Shown piece by piece: positions 33,897-41,977 of a stretch of DNA of 64,000 nucleotides. The stretch lies in contig CAWBVW010000001.1 of the NCBI GenBank assembly GCA_963792365.1, forward strand, positions 62,001-126,000, read 5' to 3'. The position numbers and the translations under genes are program-made. The stretch's first letter is position 1, and each line of letters starts with the position of its first letter. Below the pieces are notes generated by a model that made no database searches, was not told where the DNA came from, and saw nothing but the letters and a program-made list of their open reading frames with translations. Source of the DNA: JAOUGY01 sp963792365 (GTDB lineage Bacteria; Actinomycetota; Acidimicrobiia; Spongiisociales; ZC4RG35).

Positions 33897-35124
33897 CCAA
33901 AACCTCGATGGTCGATCTGGACTCGGGCCAGCGGAACATCTCGAGGGTCACGGGTTCACCGGCGTCGATCACATCGGTTCCCTGGGAAACGACCGCGAAC
34001 GCCGTGGCGTTCGCAGCCGCCGACAGCACGTTCGAGTCTTGACCACCGGCGCTGGCGGCTACGAATCCGCCTTCGATCTGGCTGACGACCACACGAAGGA
34101 ACACCGTCTTCGCCGGGTCCGTCTCCACGCGATGCGCCATGGTGGCGGGGATCCGGCGGCGAAACGTCAGATGGCTGCCCATCATCGTGAGCAGCGAAGG
34201 GCGCGCAAATTGCTCGAAGGCCACCATCACGCTCACAGGGTTGCCGGGCAGACCGAACAGTGGGGTAGACCCGACGAATCCGAACGCAAACGGCTTGGCC
34301 GGCTGCATCGCCACCTTCCACAGATCGATGTCGCCGAGCTCGGTGAGCACGGCCTTCACCAGGTCGTACTCCCCCATCGAGACTCCGCCCGACGTGAACA
34401 CCGCATCACACTCGTCGGCAGCCCTCTCGAGGGTCGATCGAAGCCGTTGCGCATCGTCGGGGATGATCCCGTAGTCGTGAACGTCGACACCGAGCTCAGA
34501 CAGAAGACCCACGAGAAGCGGGCGATTGGCATCTCTGATCCAACCCGGTTCGAGGCGTCGGGTCTCGGGCGGTTGAACCTCATCGCCGGTCGACATCACG
34601 CCGACGCGCGGACGCCTGTGCACGGTCGGCGCCGGAACACCAACGGCAGCAAGCACACCGAGATGAGGCGGTGTGAGCCGGGTACCCGACGAGAAGACGA
34701 CCTGACCGGCCGCCACGTCGCCGCCGACACCCCTGACAGCCGTCCCGAGCGGGGGGTTGGCCTTGATGACCACCGTTCCGTTCTCGGAGTCGGTGTCCTC
34801 GACCTTGACGACCGTGTCGGCGCCCTCGGGAATGGGGGCACCCGTCATGATCTTGATGGCACCGCCCGGCATCACGGATCCCAACGCCACATGTCCGGCC
34901 GCTACGTCCTCGGTCACCCTGAGCGCAGTCGGCGGACCTGACAGGTCTGCGTGACGGATGGCGAACCCATCCATCGCCGAATTGGCGAACGGGGGCACGT
35001 CGTGGGGGGCGACCACGTCGTCGGCGAGCGCCAGCCCTGCGCAGTTCCAGATCGGAACCCGCACGGACGGCAGCGGCCGCATACTGCTCAGAACGGTGCG
35101 CTGGGCCTCGGGCAGCGGGATCAA
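33886..35124 (-). CDS. glp: Molybdopterin molybdotransferase, gephyrin-like Glp/MoeA
   Basis: A 412-residue MoeA-fold protein: PPFANSAMDGFAIRHADL near the start, MTGAPIPEGADTVVKVED, VGVMSTGDEV, the substrate loop TSGGVSMGEYD, and GLPGNPVSVMVAFEQFARP. MoeA inserts molybdate into molybdopterin. In actinobacteria the copy next to galU and glpR (Glp) is tied to cell division. The gene neighbours favour Glp. It overlaps galU by 4 bases. It may serve both roles, since no second MoeA is visible here. Confidence 0.92.
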   Translation of the reverse strand: MIPLPEAQRTVLSSMRPLPSVRVPIWNCAGLALADDVVAPHDVPPFANSAMDGFAIRHADLSGPPTALRVTEDVAAGHVALGSVMPGGAIKIMTGAPIPEGADTVVKVEDTDSENGTVVIKANPPLGTAVRGVGGDVAAGQVVFSSGTRLTPPHLGVLAAVGVPAPTVHRRPRVGVMSTGDEVQPPETRRLEPGWIRDANRPLLVGLLSELGVDVHDYGIIPDDAQRLRSTLERAADECDAVFTSGGVSMGEYDLVKAVLTELGDIDLWKVAMQPAKPFAFGFVGSTPLFGLPGNPVSVMVAFEQFARPSLLTMMGSHLTFRRRIPATMAHRVETDPAKTVFLRVVVSQIEGGFVAASAGGQDSNVLSAAANATAFAVVSQGTDVIDAGEPVTLEMFRWPESRSTIEVLGEF

Positions 35125-35942
35125 GAGTCGAGCCGATCCCTCAGGTAAGACTCGAAGGCGTACCCGAACTGGTTCAACCCGAGTTCCACGGAGGCTTCGA
35201 GCAGTCCAAGCGGGTTGCCGACGTCGAGCAAGTCGGCCGCGGCAACCGAGCCTCGCAGGCGCCCACGACGGCCGAGCTCGTTGATCGCATCCGTGAGTTG
35301 GATCTCGCCACCGAGTCCGGGTGGCTGGTCGTCCAGGATGTCGAAGACCTCCGGCGTGAACAGATAGCGACCGATGAGGCCGAGCCGTGACGGGGCACGC
35401 TCCACGCCGGGCTTCTCGACCGCGCCAGACAGCTCGAGCGGTCGATCATCCTCGGTTCCCGAGGGAATCACAACGCCATACCGCGACAAAAACTCGTCTT
35501 CGAGCTGGCGGAGACACATGACGGACGTCTTGCCACCATCGGACTCGGCCACCAGAGACGGCAAAACGTCCTGTCCGGGCCGCACGATGTTGTCGGCCAA
35601 GAGACAGAAAAACGGGCGATCACGGACCATTTCCCGCGCTTCGTACACGGCATGGCCGAGTCCGAGCGCCTCCTCCTGGACCACAGGTCGAATCCGCACG
35701 TGCTCGATGCCGCGCAATCTGTCTTCGACCAGGAAATGCTGCTGGATCAGGTGGCCGACTTCGAGGTCCACCACCAAAACTGCTTCGGTCGCACCAGCGC
35801 GGGCTGCCTCCTCCACCGCGTACTGAATGGCCGGGCGGTCGACCACGGTGAGCAGGGCCTTGGGAACGACACGCGTGGCAGGGCGCATCCGCGTGCCTCT
35901 TCCCGCGGCGGGGATGACTGCAACTTCGATCCGATCGCTCAT
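35121..35942 (-). CDS. galU: UTP-glucose-1-phosphate uridylyltransferase GalU
   Basis: A 273-residue nucleotidyltransferase: PAAGRGTRMRPATRVVPKALL (nucleotide loop), FFCLLADNIV, GVVIPSGTEDDRPLE, VEKPG, GRYLFTPEVFDIL and GGEIQLTDAI. It makes UDP-glucose for envelope polysaccharides. It is a little shorter than the usual 290-300 residues. It overlaps plsY by 4 bases at its start. Confidence 0.92.
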   Translation of the reverse strand: MSDRIEVAVIPAAGRGTRMRPATRVVPKALLTVVDRPAIQYAVEEAARAGATEAVLVVDLEVGHLIQQHFLVEDRLRGIEHVRIRPVVQEEALGLGHAVYEAREMVRDRPFFCLLADNIVRPGQDVLPSLVAESDGGKTSVMCLRQLEDEFLSRYGVVIPSGTEDDRPLELSGAVEKPGVERAPSRLGLIGRYLFTPEVFDILDDQPPGLGGEIQLTDAINELGRRGRLRGSVAAADLLDVGNPLGLLEASVELGLNQFGYAFESYLRDRLDS

Positions 35943-36535
35943 GTTGGAACCCTTTGCTCCGATCCGCTGATCATTCGTTTGATGTTGGGGGCATGCCGAA
36001 TCAGGATCAAGACGACCATGGCCGCCAGCCACCCGAGCGCCACCCCTCTCGTACCTTGCCAGATCGCCAGGGGAAGCGTGGCTGCGACCGCAGCCAGCGA
36101 TGCGATCGATGCCACTTTGAAGACCTTGGCGATCACAACCCACCCGACGGCCAGCACTGCGGCCACGACCGGGAGTGTGAACAGGAGTGCGCCGGCGGCG
36201 GTGGCGACCCCCTTTCCACCCTTGAAGCGATGAAAGATCGGATAGCAGTGGCCGGCAACCGCCAGGAAGCCTGCCGCCAACGCTATCGGCTCATTTCCCG
36301 GATCGCCGGCGCCGACCGCCAGCCATCCGATGGCGGCAGCGATGACGCCCTTCATCGCGTCGCCGAGAAACACCATCGCAGCCGGGCCCTTCCCCAAAGT
36401 CCGCAAGACATTGGAGGCGCCTGGGTTTCCGCTCCCGACATTGTGAATGTCGACGCCGTGTGCCCGCGCCACCACGACGGCAAAGTCGAGGCTTCCGATG
36501 AGATAGGCGCCGACGAGGGCCAGCCAAGTGGGCAT
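35939..36535 (-). CDS. plsY: Glycerol-3-phosphate acyltransferase PlsY
   Basis: A 198-residue polytopic protein with the three PlsY motifs: GSGNPGASNVLRTLGKG, the HRFKGGKGVATAAG segment, and the C-terminal basic end. It transfers acyl from acyl phosphate to glycerol-3-phosphate, the first step of phospholipid synthesis. It is first gene of the plsY-galU-glp-moaC-ORF-glpR-translin chain on this strand. Confidence 0.94.
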   Translation of the reverse strand: MPTWLALVGAYLIGSLDFAVVVARAHGVDIHNVGSGNPGASNVLRTLGKGPAAMVFLGDAMKGVIAAAIGWLAVGAGDPGNEPIALAAGFLAVAGHCYPIFHRFKGGKGVATAAGALLFTLPVVAAVLAVGWVVIAKVFKVASIASLAAVAATLPLAIWQGTRGVALGWLAAMVVLILIRHAPNIKRMISGSEQRVPT

Positions 36536-36690
36536 GAGGTCAGAGGTTAGGGGCCGGCGAGGCAGGGCACCACGTGCATCCGATGTTGTTTCGACTCCGG
36601 CCGCGACGTGCGGGCTGTCGCAGGGCATCGGAGGCCGGTGATCGTCGACATGTGGTGCGGGCAGCCGATGTGGGGGAATCAACGGTCCTG

Positions 36691-36696
36691 TACAAT
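36691..36696 (+). promoter_or_regulatory. Possible -10 element before fmdB
   Basis: TACAAT matches the sigma-70-type -10 hexamer in five of six places and lies 39 bases before the fmdB ATG, in the 199-base spacer divergent from plsY. No convincing -35 element is seen 17 bases upstream, so this is tentative. Confidence 0.3.
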
Positions 36697-36734
36697 GGTT
36701 GTTTCGTCCTGCCAGATCCATCCGGAGTCCATTG

Positions 36735-37048
36735 ATGCCCACGTACGAGTACGCCTGCAAGAAGTGCGGAGAGAACTTCGAAGTCTTTCGGTCGTTCAGC
36801 GCCAAGCCACTCAAGAAGCACCCAGGTTGCGGAGGCGAGCTGACGAAGGTCTTTCACGCTCGCGGCGTCGTGTTCAAGGGTTCGGGGTTCTACGCCACCG
36901 ATTCTCGCCCCAAGGAGGGTGATTCCGGCTCGACATCGAGCCCAAAGCCCAAGGACGGCGCAACCCCTTCATCGTCCAAGACCTCCAAAGACAGTTCGAC
37001 GACTCATCGACCTCATCGACCTCGTCGACCTCGTCCTCGTCGAGCTGA
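36735..37048 (+). CDS. FmdB family zinc ribbon protein (frame change in its Ser-rich tail)
   Basis: MPTYEYACKKCGENFEVF and HPGCGGELTKVFHARGVVFKGSGFY are the FmdB (CxxC...C) regulatory zinc-ribbon signature. Family members end in a long Ser-rich tail. Here the tail reads normally to about 36985 (SSSKTSKDSS). The in-frame sequence then turns into Arg/Pro/His-rich HRPHRPRRPRPRR, while the other frame reads SSTSSTSSTSSSSS and stops at TGA 37046-37048. I therefore infer a one- or two-base indel near 36990-37005 within a TCATCGACC-type repeat. As written, the original frame runs on without a stop into the metallophosphoesterase, giving a single ORF 36735-37793. Confidence 0.72.
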
Positions 37049-37052
37049 CCAA

Positions 37053-37793
37053 TTGACCTCGCTCGTGGTTGCGGGCGACTGGCACGCCGACACCGATCAC
37101 GCCCTTCGTGTCGTCGATGCCGCCGCCGATCGGGGCATCGACCGAATCGTCCAGACCGGCGATTTCGGATACTGGCCGAGGCATCCTGTTGGTATCAACT
37201 ATCTGCAGCGCGTGGCGGCGCGATGTGTCGAGCGCGGTGTGTCCATCTGGTTCTGCGACGGCAACCACGAGGATCACTCGCGTCTCCGGCACGGCTCCAC
37301 CGACGGACCGGTGGCGGTGGCTCCGTCCCTGTGGTGGGTGCCTCGCGGCACGATGATCGAGTGGTACGGCCGTCGCATCCTGTTCATGGGGGGAGCCGTT
37401 TCGGTCGACCAACCTCGCAGGACCCCGGGATACGACTGGTTCTCCCAGGAGATCCCAACGGACGAAGACTTCGAGCGTGCAAGCCGCACCGGGCCGATCG
37501 ATGTCGTGATCGCTCATGAGGGCCTGCCCGATACGCCGCTCCGGTCGACGTACACGGCCTTCATCCCGCCTGAGATCCTGGCACGGGCCGACGACGTTCG
37601 AGCGAGAATGGGTGAACTGGCCGATCGCCTTCAGCCGCACCTGTGGTTCCACGGGCACTGGCATCACCGAATGTCCACGATGCGCAACGGCGTGCGCGTC
37701 GAACTGCTCAACGAGAGCCGCGGCCCATTCGGCGAGACCGCAGTGGTTATCGATCTCGAGACACTGGAGCTGGAAGATCTAAGAGAGCTCTGA
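37053..37793 (+). CDS. Metallophosphoesterase (calcineurin-like)
   Basis: About 246 residues from TTG 37053. All metal-site motifs are present: GDWHAD, QTGDFGYWP, CDGNHEDH, IAHEGLPD and FHGHWHHR. It hydrolyses a phosphoester of unknown kind. The frame is continuous with the start of fmdB through a basic linker, so it could be translated as a fusion; I judge it a separate gene with start TTG 37053 or GTG 37065. It converges with the DUF3152 gene, overlapping by 15 bases. Confidence 0.85.
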   Translation: MTSLVVAGDWHADTDHALRVVDAAADRGIDRIVQTGDFGYWPRHPVGINYLQRVAARCVERGVSIWFCDGNHEDHSRLRHGSTDGPVAVAPSLWWVPRGTMIEWYGRRILFMGGAVSVDQPRRTPGYDWFSQEIPTDEDFERASRTGPIDVVIAHEGLPDTPLRSTYTAFIPPEILARADDVRARMGELADRLQPHLWFHGHWHHRMSTMRNGVRVELLNESRGPFGETAVVIDLETLELEDLREL

Positions 37794-38459
37794 GGGAGTG
37801 GGCCATCCATTCGGCTCGCATGCTCCCGTAGTCTTCGTCTGCTGCATCATCACCGGGGCCAGGTCGCCGGCACCTGTGCAATCGCGGTGACCATGGCCCA
37901 GGCCGTGGCCCACCTCATGGTTGATCATGTAGGTGCGGTATTCGGCCAGTCGATCGCCGAAGTCGCCGGCCCCGTTTTGCCACCGGTCGAAGTTGAGCAA
38001 CGCCCGGGAGCCGTCCCAACACGAGAAGATGCCCCCGGTCCTCAGCGGCAGGCAGTACCGGTCGACGACGCTGGGCGAAGCGAGTGTGACTCGGATGTCC
38101 GCCTCCTCGTCAACACGCTGGACCGCGTACGTGCCAGCGCCGATCCAGCTCCGATCGTCCCCGAGGGTCAATTCGACCACTCTCGCAAAACAGGCCGGAT
38201 CGATGGGCAAGCCCTCTTCGACCTCCACGGAGTACCGAATCAGGTCTTCGCCGCCACCCGACACCTCGCTCTCACCTTCGACCACCACGAGGTCGCCTCC
38301 CGGGCGGAGCGGTCGCCGATCGTTGATGCAGGAGGCCCCGACCTCGATCTGGGGTCCCTTCACGATCAGCTGAGGCAGATAGACCCCTTGTCCGAAAGTG
38401 TGCCCAACACTGGACATGGCCAACGTCAGCAAGGCGAGCACGATGGTGGGACGGAGCAC
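37779..38459 (-). CDS. DUF3152 secreted metzincin-like protease
   Basis: A 226-residue protein with a signal-peptide-like start (TIVLALLTLAMSSVG), the DUF3152 segments IRYSVEVEEGLPIDPACFA, DDRSW and RVTLASP, and a full metzincin zinc site HEVGHGLGHGH (181-191). PVMMQQT further on fits the Met-turn. It is probably an extracellular or periplasmic protease, as in mycobacterial DUF3152 proteins. Four Cys pairs could be disulfide-bonded. Confidence 0.87.
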   Translation of the reverse strand: MLRPTIVLALLTLAMSSVGHTFGQGVYLPQLIVKGPQIEVGASCINDRRPLRPGGDLVVVEGESEVSGGGEDLIRYSVEVEEGLPIDPACFARVVELTLGDDRSWIGAGTYAVQRVDEEADIRVTLASPSVVDRYCLPLRTGGIFSCWDGSRALLNFDRWQNGAGDFGDRLAEYRTYMINHEVGHGLGHGHRDCTGAGDLAPVMMQQTKTTGACEPNGWPTPSELS

Positions 38460-38533
38460 GCCGCCACGCTACAGATCGATTCGACGGAAACGAACCCCTT
38501 CCCTGCCGCGGCGGCGACCGATACCTTCGCCGC

Positions 38534-39061
38534 ATGTTCCTGCTTTCGAAACCACCCGTGCTTCGGTGGGTGGCGGCGACGATCCTGGTCGTCATCGCCC
38601 TGTGGGCGGACCTGCGTCCCTCGGCCACGGTAGAACACCCGGTCGCCGTCGCCGAGATCCCGGCCGGGGATGAGGTCACGGTCGGTCAGGTGCGGATGAT
38701 CGATGTACCAGCCGGGCTTCTCGAGCCCGTCGAGCTCCCCTTTGTCGCCGGCCGCCGAATCGGCCCCGGTGACCCCATCCTCGCCACGGACATGAGCGTC
38801 GATGAGGTGGCGCCCCCGCAAGGATGGCTGCTGGTGGAACTGGCGGTCCCCGACGGCGCCAAACCGGGGAGTCCTGTCGTTGCGATCGTGAGCGGGATGG
38901 ATCCGGACCCGGCAACGCGACACGACGGCGTGGTGGTCTCGGTCGGTGTCGACGATGGCTTCGGCGGCGAGCTTGCGGGTTGCGCGTTTCCGGCCGACGA
39001 CGCCGCCATCGTGGCTGTCGCCGCAGCCGACAACCGGATCAGCGTGCTGATCGGGGGCTGA
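38534..39061 (+). CDS. SAF domain protein (CpaB/flagellar P-ring-like)
   Basis: A 175-residue protein with an N-terminal helix (VLRWVAATILVVIALWA) and a SAF domain (HPVAVAEIPAGDEVTVGQVRM to GRRIGPGDPILATDM). A small beta domain follows (GWLLVELAVPDGAKPG). In pilus systems such proteins (CpaB/RcpC) help assembly. No pilus genes are in the window, so the role is unknown. It is divergent from the DUF3152 gene, 74 bases apart. Confidence 0.8.
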   Translation: MFLLSKPPVLRWVAATILVVIALWADLRPSATVEHPVAVAEIPAGDEVTVGQVRMIDVPAGLLEPVELPFVAGRRIGPGDPILATDMSVDEVAPPQGWLLVELAVPDGAKPGSPVVAIVSGMDPDPATRHDGVVVSVGVDDGFGGELAGCAFPADDAAIVAVAAADNRISVLIGG

Positions 39062-39099
39062 ACGATCGGCGCGCCAGAGATGTCATGACCGGCGTCAGG

Positions 39100-39834
39100 T
39101 CAACGAAGAACGCGGCGGAGCGGGGCCAGCCCACCGGTCATCGCCACCCTGCCGTGGAGCGCGATGATGTACATCCCCGATTCGAGCGGCAGGCTGGTGA
39201 CTCCCATCTCGGCTGTCGAGAGATCCTTCGCATGGCGCTCATGTTCTTCCGCCAGCGCCATGACGCCGGCCTTCGTGAGCCGAGTGCCACCGAGCATCGC
39301 CGTCGCCACCACGATCACAGCCACCAGCGGAACCACAGCCAGGAAGCCCCATCGGTCGTCGATCGACACCGCAATGCCCATGGCCACAACAGCCGCCAGC
39401 ACTGCGGATCCCACGGCCGGGGCCCGCGCCAAGAGCCGATCCCGGGGCGGCACCACATACCCTGCGAGCGTCGACGGCACCGACCCCGCCGCCTCCCGGG
39501 CCGCCGACAAGGGAATCGTCGGCTTCCTGCCATCGGCGGAGATGGTCGAGACCAGGGCAGCCTCGACGGGTGCCAGTTCTACGTGCCGGCTCGGGGCCGC
39601 CACCATTGCGAGCACACCTGCTCCAGGACGGATGTCGACCAGACCGGCCCACACGAGATAGGCCAGAGCCACATCGGCCACACGTGACCGGCCGCCTGCG
39701 AGGTAGGCGACCTCATAGAACTGAAGACGCCGCGGCTCGGGAGGGCGGACGGCGTGAAACCGGCCCTGGAGGATGGCCGATCCGGTGACCCCGAGCGCCA
39801 TCAACACAAACAGCCCTACCACCACTCCCGTCAT
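39100..39834 (-). CDS. TIGR04222 domain membrane protein
   Basis: A 244-residue protein: one N-terminal helix, then LQFYEVAYLAGGRSRVADVALAYLV, the TIGR04222 signature, then two central helices (VGSAVLAAVVAMGIAVSI, FLAVVPLVAVIVVATAML), and a C-terminal Gly-rich end (VAMTGGLAPLRRVL). The family is found in actinobacteria and has unknown function. Here the usual Gly-rich tail is short. Confidence 0.82.
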   Translation of the reverse strand: MTGVVVGLFVLMALGVTGSAILQGRFHAVRPPEPRRLQFYEVAYLAGGRSRVADVALAYLVWAGLVDIRPGAGVLAMVAAPSRHVELAPVEAALVSTISADGRKPTIPLSAAREAAGSVPSTLAGYVVPPRDRLLARAPAVGSAVLAAVVAMGIAVSIDDRWGFLAVVPLVAVIVVATAMLGGTRLTKAGVMALAEEHERHAKDLSTAEMGVTSLPLESGMYIIALHGRVAMTGGLAPLRRVLR

Positions 39835-39858
39835 CTCTTCACCCCCGAGCCCCCCGGC

Positions 39859-41490
39859 TCACTGTGTGTAATTGGAAGATGCCCTCATCGTCTCCGCCAG
39901 GTGTACGTTCACCAGCGCGGGTTTGCCACTCGCCTCCGCCCGTTTCAACGCCGGCAGCATCTCTGCCGGGTCGGTGACCAGCTCCCCGTGACCGCCGAGC
40001 GCCTCCACCACTGCGTGGTAGGGACGCCGGCCGAGATCTGCCGCCACCACCCGATCGGGGAAGAACGCCTTGTGGATCGTCTTGATGTTGGCCCACACGC
40101 CGTCGTTCCCGAGCACACCGATGATCGGAAGACCGAGCCTGACCATCGAGTCGTACTCGAAACCATTGAACCCGAACGCGCCGTCACCGAAAACGATGCC
40201 CACGCGTTTCTCGGGAAACGCCACTTTGGCGGCGATGGCGAATGGTGCGCCGGTGCCGAGTGTCCCGAACGGTCCCGGATCGAGAACATGCCCCGGGTGC
40301 GACACCTGAAGCCAACGGGCGGTCGTGGACACGATGTCCCCGCCGTCGACCGCCACGATCGCGTCAGGGCCGAAGAACGCCCCTACGTCACGGCCGAAGC
40401 GCTGCGGCATCACGGGGGTCGAGTCGTCGGCTGCCTCGACTTCGAGGGCTTGCAGGCGGCTTCGCTCGGCCTCCATGACCTCCGACGTCCACGACCGCGG
40501 CTCGGATCTGGCGAAGGCCGTCGCCGACTCGACCAACTGGTCTGCCGCCACGATCGGGTCGGCGACCACGCCTACGGTCACCGACCGGTTCCATCCCACC
40601 TTCGTGGGATCGGCATCGACCTGGATGACAACGGCGTCGGCAGGGATCGTCTCGCCGTACCTGGCCCGGAAGTCCCAATCGACCCCCAATGCGAGCACGA
40701 GATCGGCGCCCGCGAACGCTGCCGAGCGGGCATGGTTTCCAAGCAGTTCGTGCCCGTAGGGAAGCGACCCGCGAGCTCGACTGTTGAGAAAGGTCGGTGC
40801 CTGAAGAGCCTCGGCCAGTTCTTGGATGCGATTGGCCGCACCGCCGCGAGCGCCTGCTCCGGCGAAGATCATGGGCCGTTCGGCGCCCTCGAGGAGCCGA
40901 ATGATCTCGGCGAGCGTGGCGGAGTCCAGTCCGCTCAACCGGTTGGCTCGCTGGTCGACCGGCCATCGGATGGCGTCCTCGTCGACCTCGTCGAATTGCA
41001 CGTCCATCGGCACGTCCAGGAACGCGGGTCCCCCACGTCCGGCGAACGCATGCCGCGCCGCGGTCGCCACATAGTCCGCCAGCCTGTCCGGCTGAAAGGC
41101 AGTGCCTGCCCACGACGTGATTTCCTCGAGCATCGGCGGGTGATCCATCTCCTGGAGGCCACCTTTGAGTTCCTGACGGAGGAGATGCCGCCCTCCCAGA
41201 ATCAACATCGGTGTACCGGCGAAGTGGGCGTTTGCGATGGCGGTCACAGCGTCGGTGACGCCGGGTCCCGCCGTGACGGCGGCCACGCCGAGCTGCCCGG
41301 TGAGCCGTCCGTACGCCTCCGCGGCGTGGGCGACCGCCTGTTCGTGCCGAAGATCCACCACCCGCATTCCCTCTGCGACACAGCCGTCCAGGATCGGCAA
41401 GATGTGCCCACCGGTGAGAGTGAAGAGGGTGTCGACGCCTTCCTTCTTGAGGGCTCGGGCGATGACGCGCCCGCCATGGATCTTTGCCAT
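39859..41490 (-). CDS. Thiamine diphosphate-dependent enzyme (acetolactate synthase-like)
   Basis: A 543-residue ThDP enzyme with PYR domain (catalytic Glu50 in LRHEQAVAHAAEAYGR), middle domain (GAGARGGAANRIQEL) and PP domain with the ThDP motif GDGAFGFNGFEYD...GVLGNDG. Sequence layout is close to acetolactate-synthase-like and 2-hydroxyacyl-CoA lyase-like enzymes. No regulatory subunit gene lies beside it, so it is probably catabolic. It is the last gene after a class III aminotransferase, an FAD amine oxidase and a GNAT gene, with gaps of 1-9 bases, which hints at lyase action on an aldehyde- or 2-keto-type product of amine oxidation. Confidence 0.88.
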   Translation of the reverse strand: MAKIHGGRVIARALKKEGVDTLFTLTGGHILPILDGCVAEGMRVVDLRHEQAVAHAAEAYGRLTGQLGVAAVTAGPGVTDAVTAIANAHFAGTPMLILGGRHLLRQELKGGLQEMDHPPMLEEITSWAGTAFQPDRLADYVATAARHAFAGRGGPAFLDVPMDVQFDEVDEDAIRWPVDQRANRLSGLDSATLAEIIRLLEGAERPMIFAGAGARGGAANRIQELAEALQAPTFLNSRARGSLPYGHELLGNHARSAAFAGADLVLALGVDWDFRARYGETIPADAVVIQVDADPTKVGWNRSVTVGVVADPIVAADQLVESATAFARSEPRSWTSEVMEAERSRLQALEVEAADDSTPVMPQRFGRDVGAFFGPDAIVAVDGGDIVSTTARWLQVSHPGHVLDPGPFGTLGTGAPFAIAAKVAFPEKRVGIVFGDGAFGFNGFEYDSMVRLGLPIIGVLGNDGVWANIKTIHKAFFPDRVVAADLGRRPYHAVVEALGGHGELVTDPAEMLPALKRAEASGKPALVNVHLAETMRASSNYTQ

Positions 41491-41499
41491 CAGCTCAAG

Positions 41500-41976
41500 C
41501 TAGTGGATTCGACGCTGTGGCCCAGCCGAAGGTGACGACGTTGCCTCCAACGCGAGACTCATCCACACGCTGTCTTCGACCCCGAACCCATGCCGCAGAT
41601 ACAGCGCACGGGCGCGGCGATTGTGTGCCTCGGTCTCGAGGAACACACGGAGCATGCCTCGACTTCGGCAATCCTCGATGATGTGCCGGATCAACTCCGA
41701 TCCCAGTCCTTCACCGCGTCGGTCGACGTAGATCTCATCGAGCAGCGCATCGGGCCCTCCGGACTCGACCGACCACCCCCACGTGACAACGGCGTAGCCC
41801 GCCACACCCTGAGCGCCTTCCATGACCCAGACCACCCCGCGGTCGTCGCACTCGAGCAGAGGCAAGAGACCCGACTTCACTCGATCGCGAGCGAACGTGT
41901 GCCGATCGTGGACCGAGTATCTCTCAGCCAGACCCAGCAAGCTGCCGAGATCGTCTACACCGCCTCGTCGGATCAC
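41500..41976 (-). CDS. GNAT family N-acetyltransferase
   Basis: A 158-residue GNAT: RRGGVDDLGSLLGLAERYSV at the start, LDEIYVDRRGEGLGSELIRHI (acetyl-CoA loop) and FLETEAHNRRARALYLRHGF at the end. The GTG at 41976 lies 1 base after the stop of the oxidase gene, so the two are coupled. It may acylate an amine intermediate of this operon. Confidence 0.85.
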   Translation of the reverse strand: MIRRGGVDDLGSLLGLAERYSVHDRHTFARDRVKSGLLPLLECDDRGVVWVMEGAQGVAGYAVVTWGWSVESGGPDALLDEIYVDRRGEGLGSELIRHIIEDCRSRGMLRVFLETEAHNRRARALYLRHGFGVEDSVWMSLALEATSSPSAGPQRRIH

Positions 41977-41977
41977 G

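Noticed and set aside
39754..41535. 593-residue plus-strand ORF opposite the ThDP enzyme
   Set aside because: Antisense shadow; the ThDP enzyme on the minus strand is complete.
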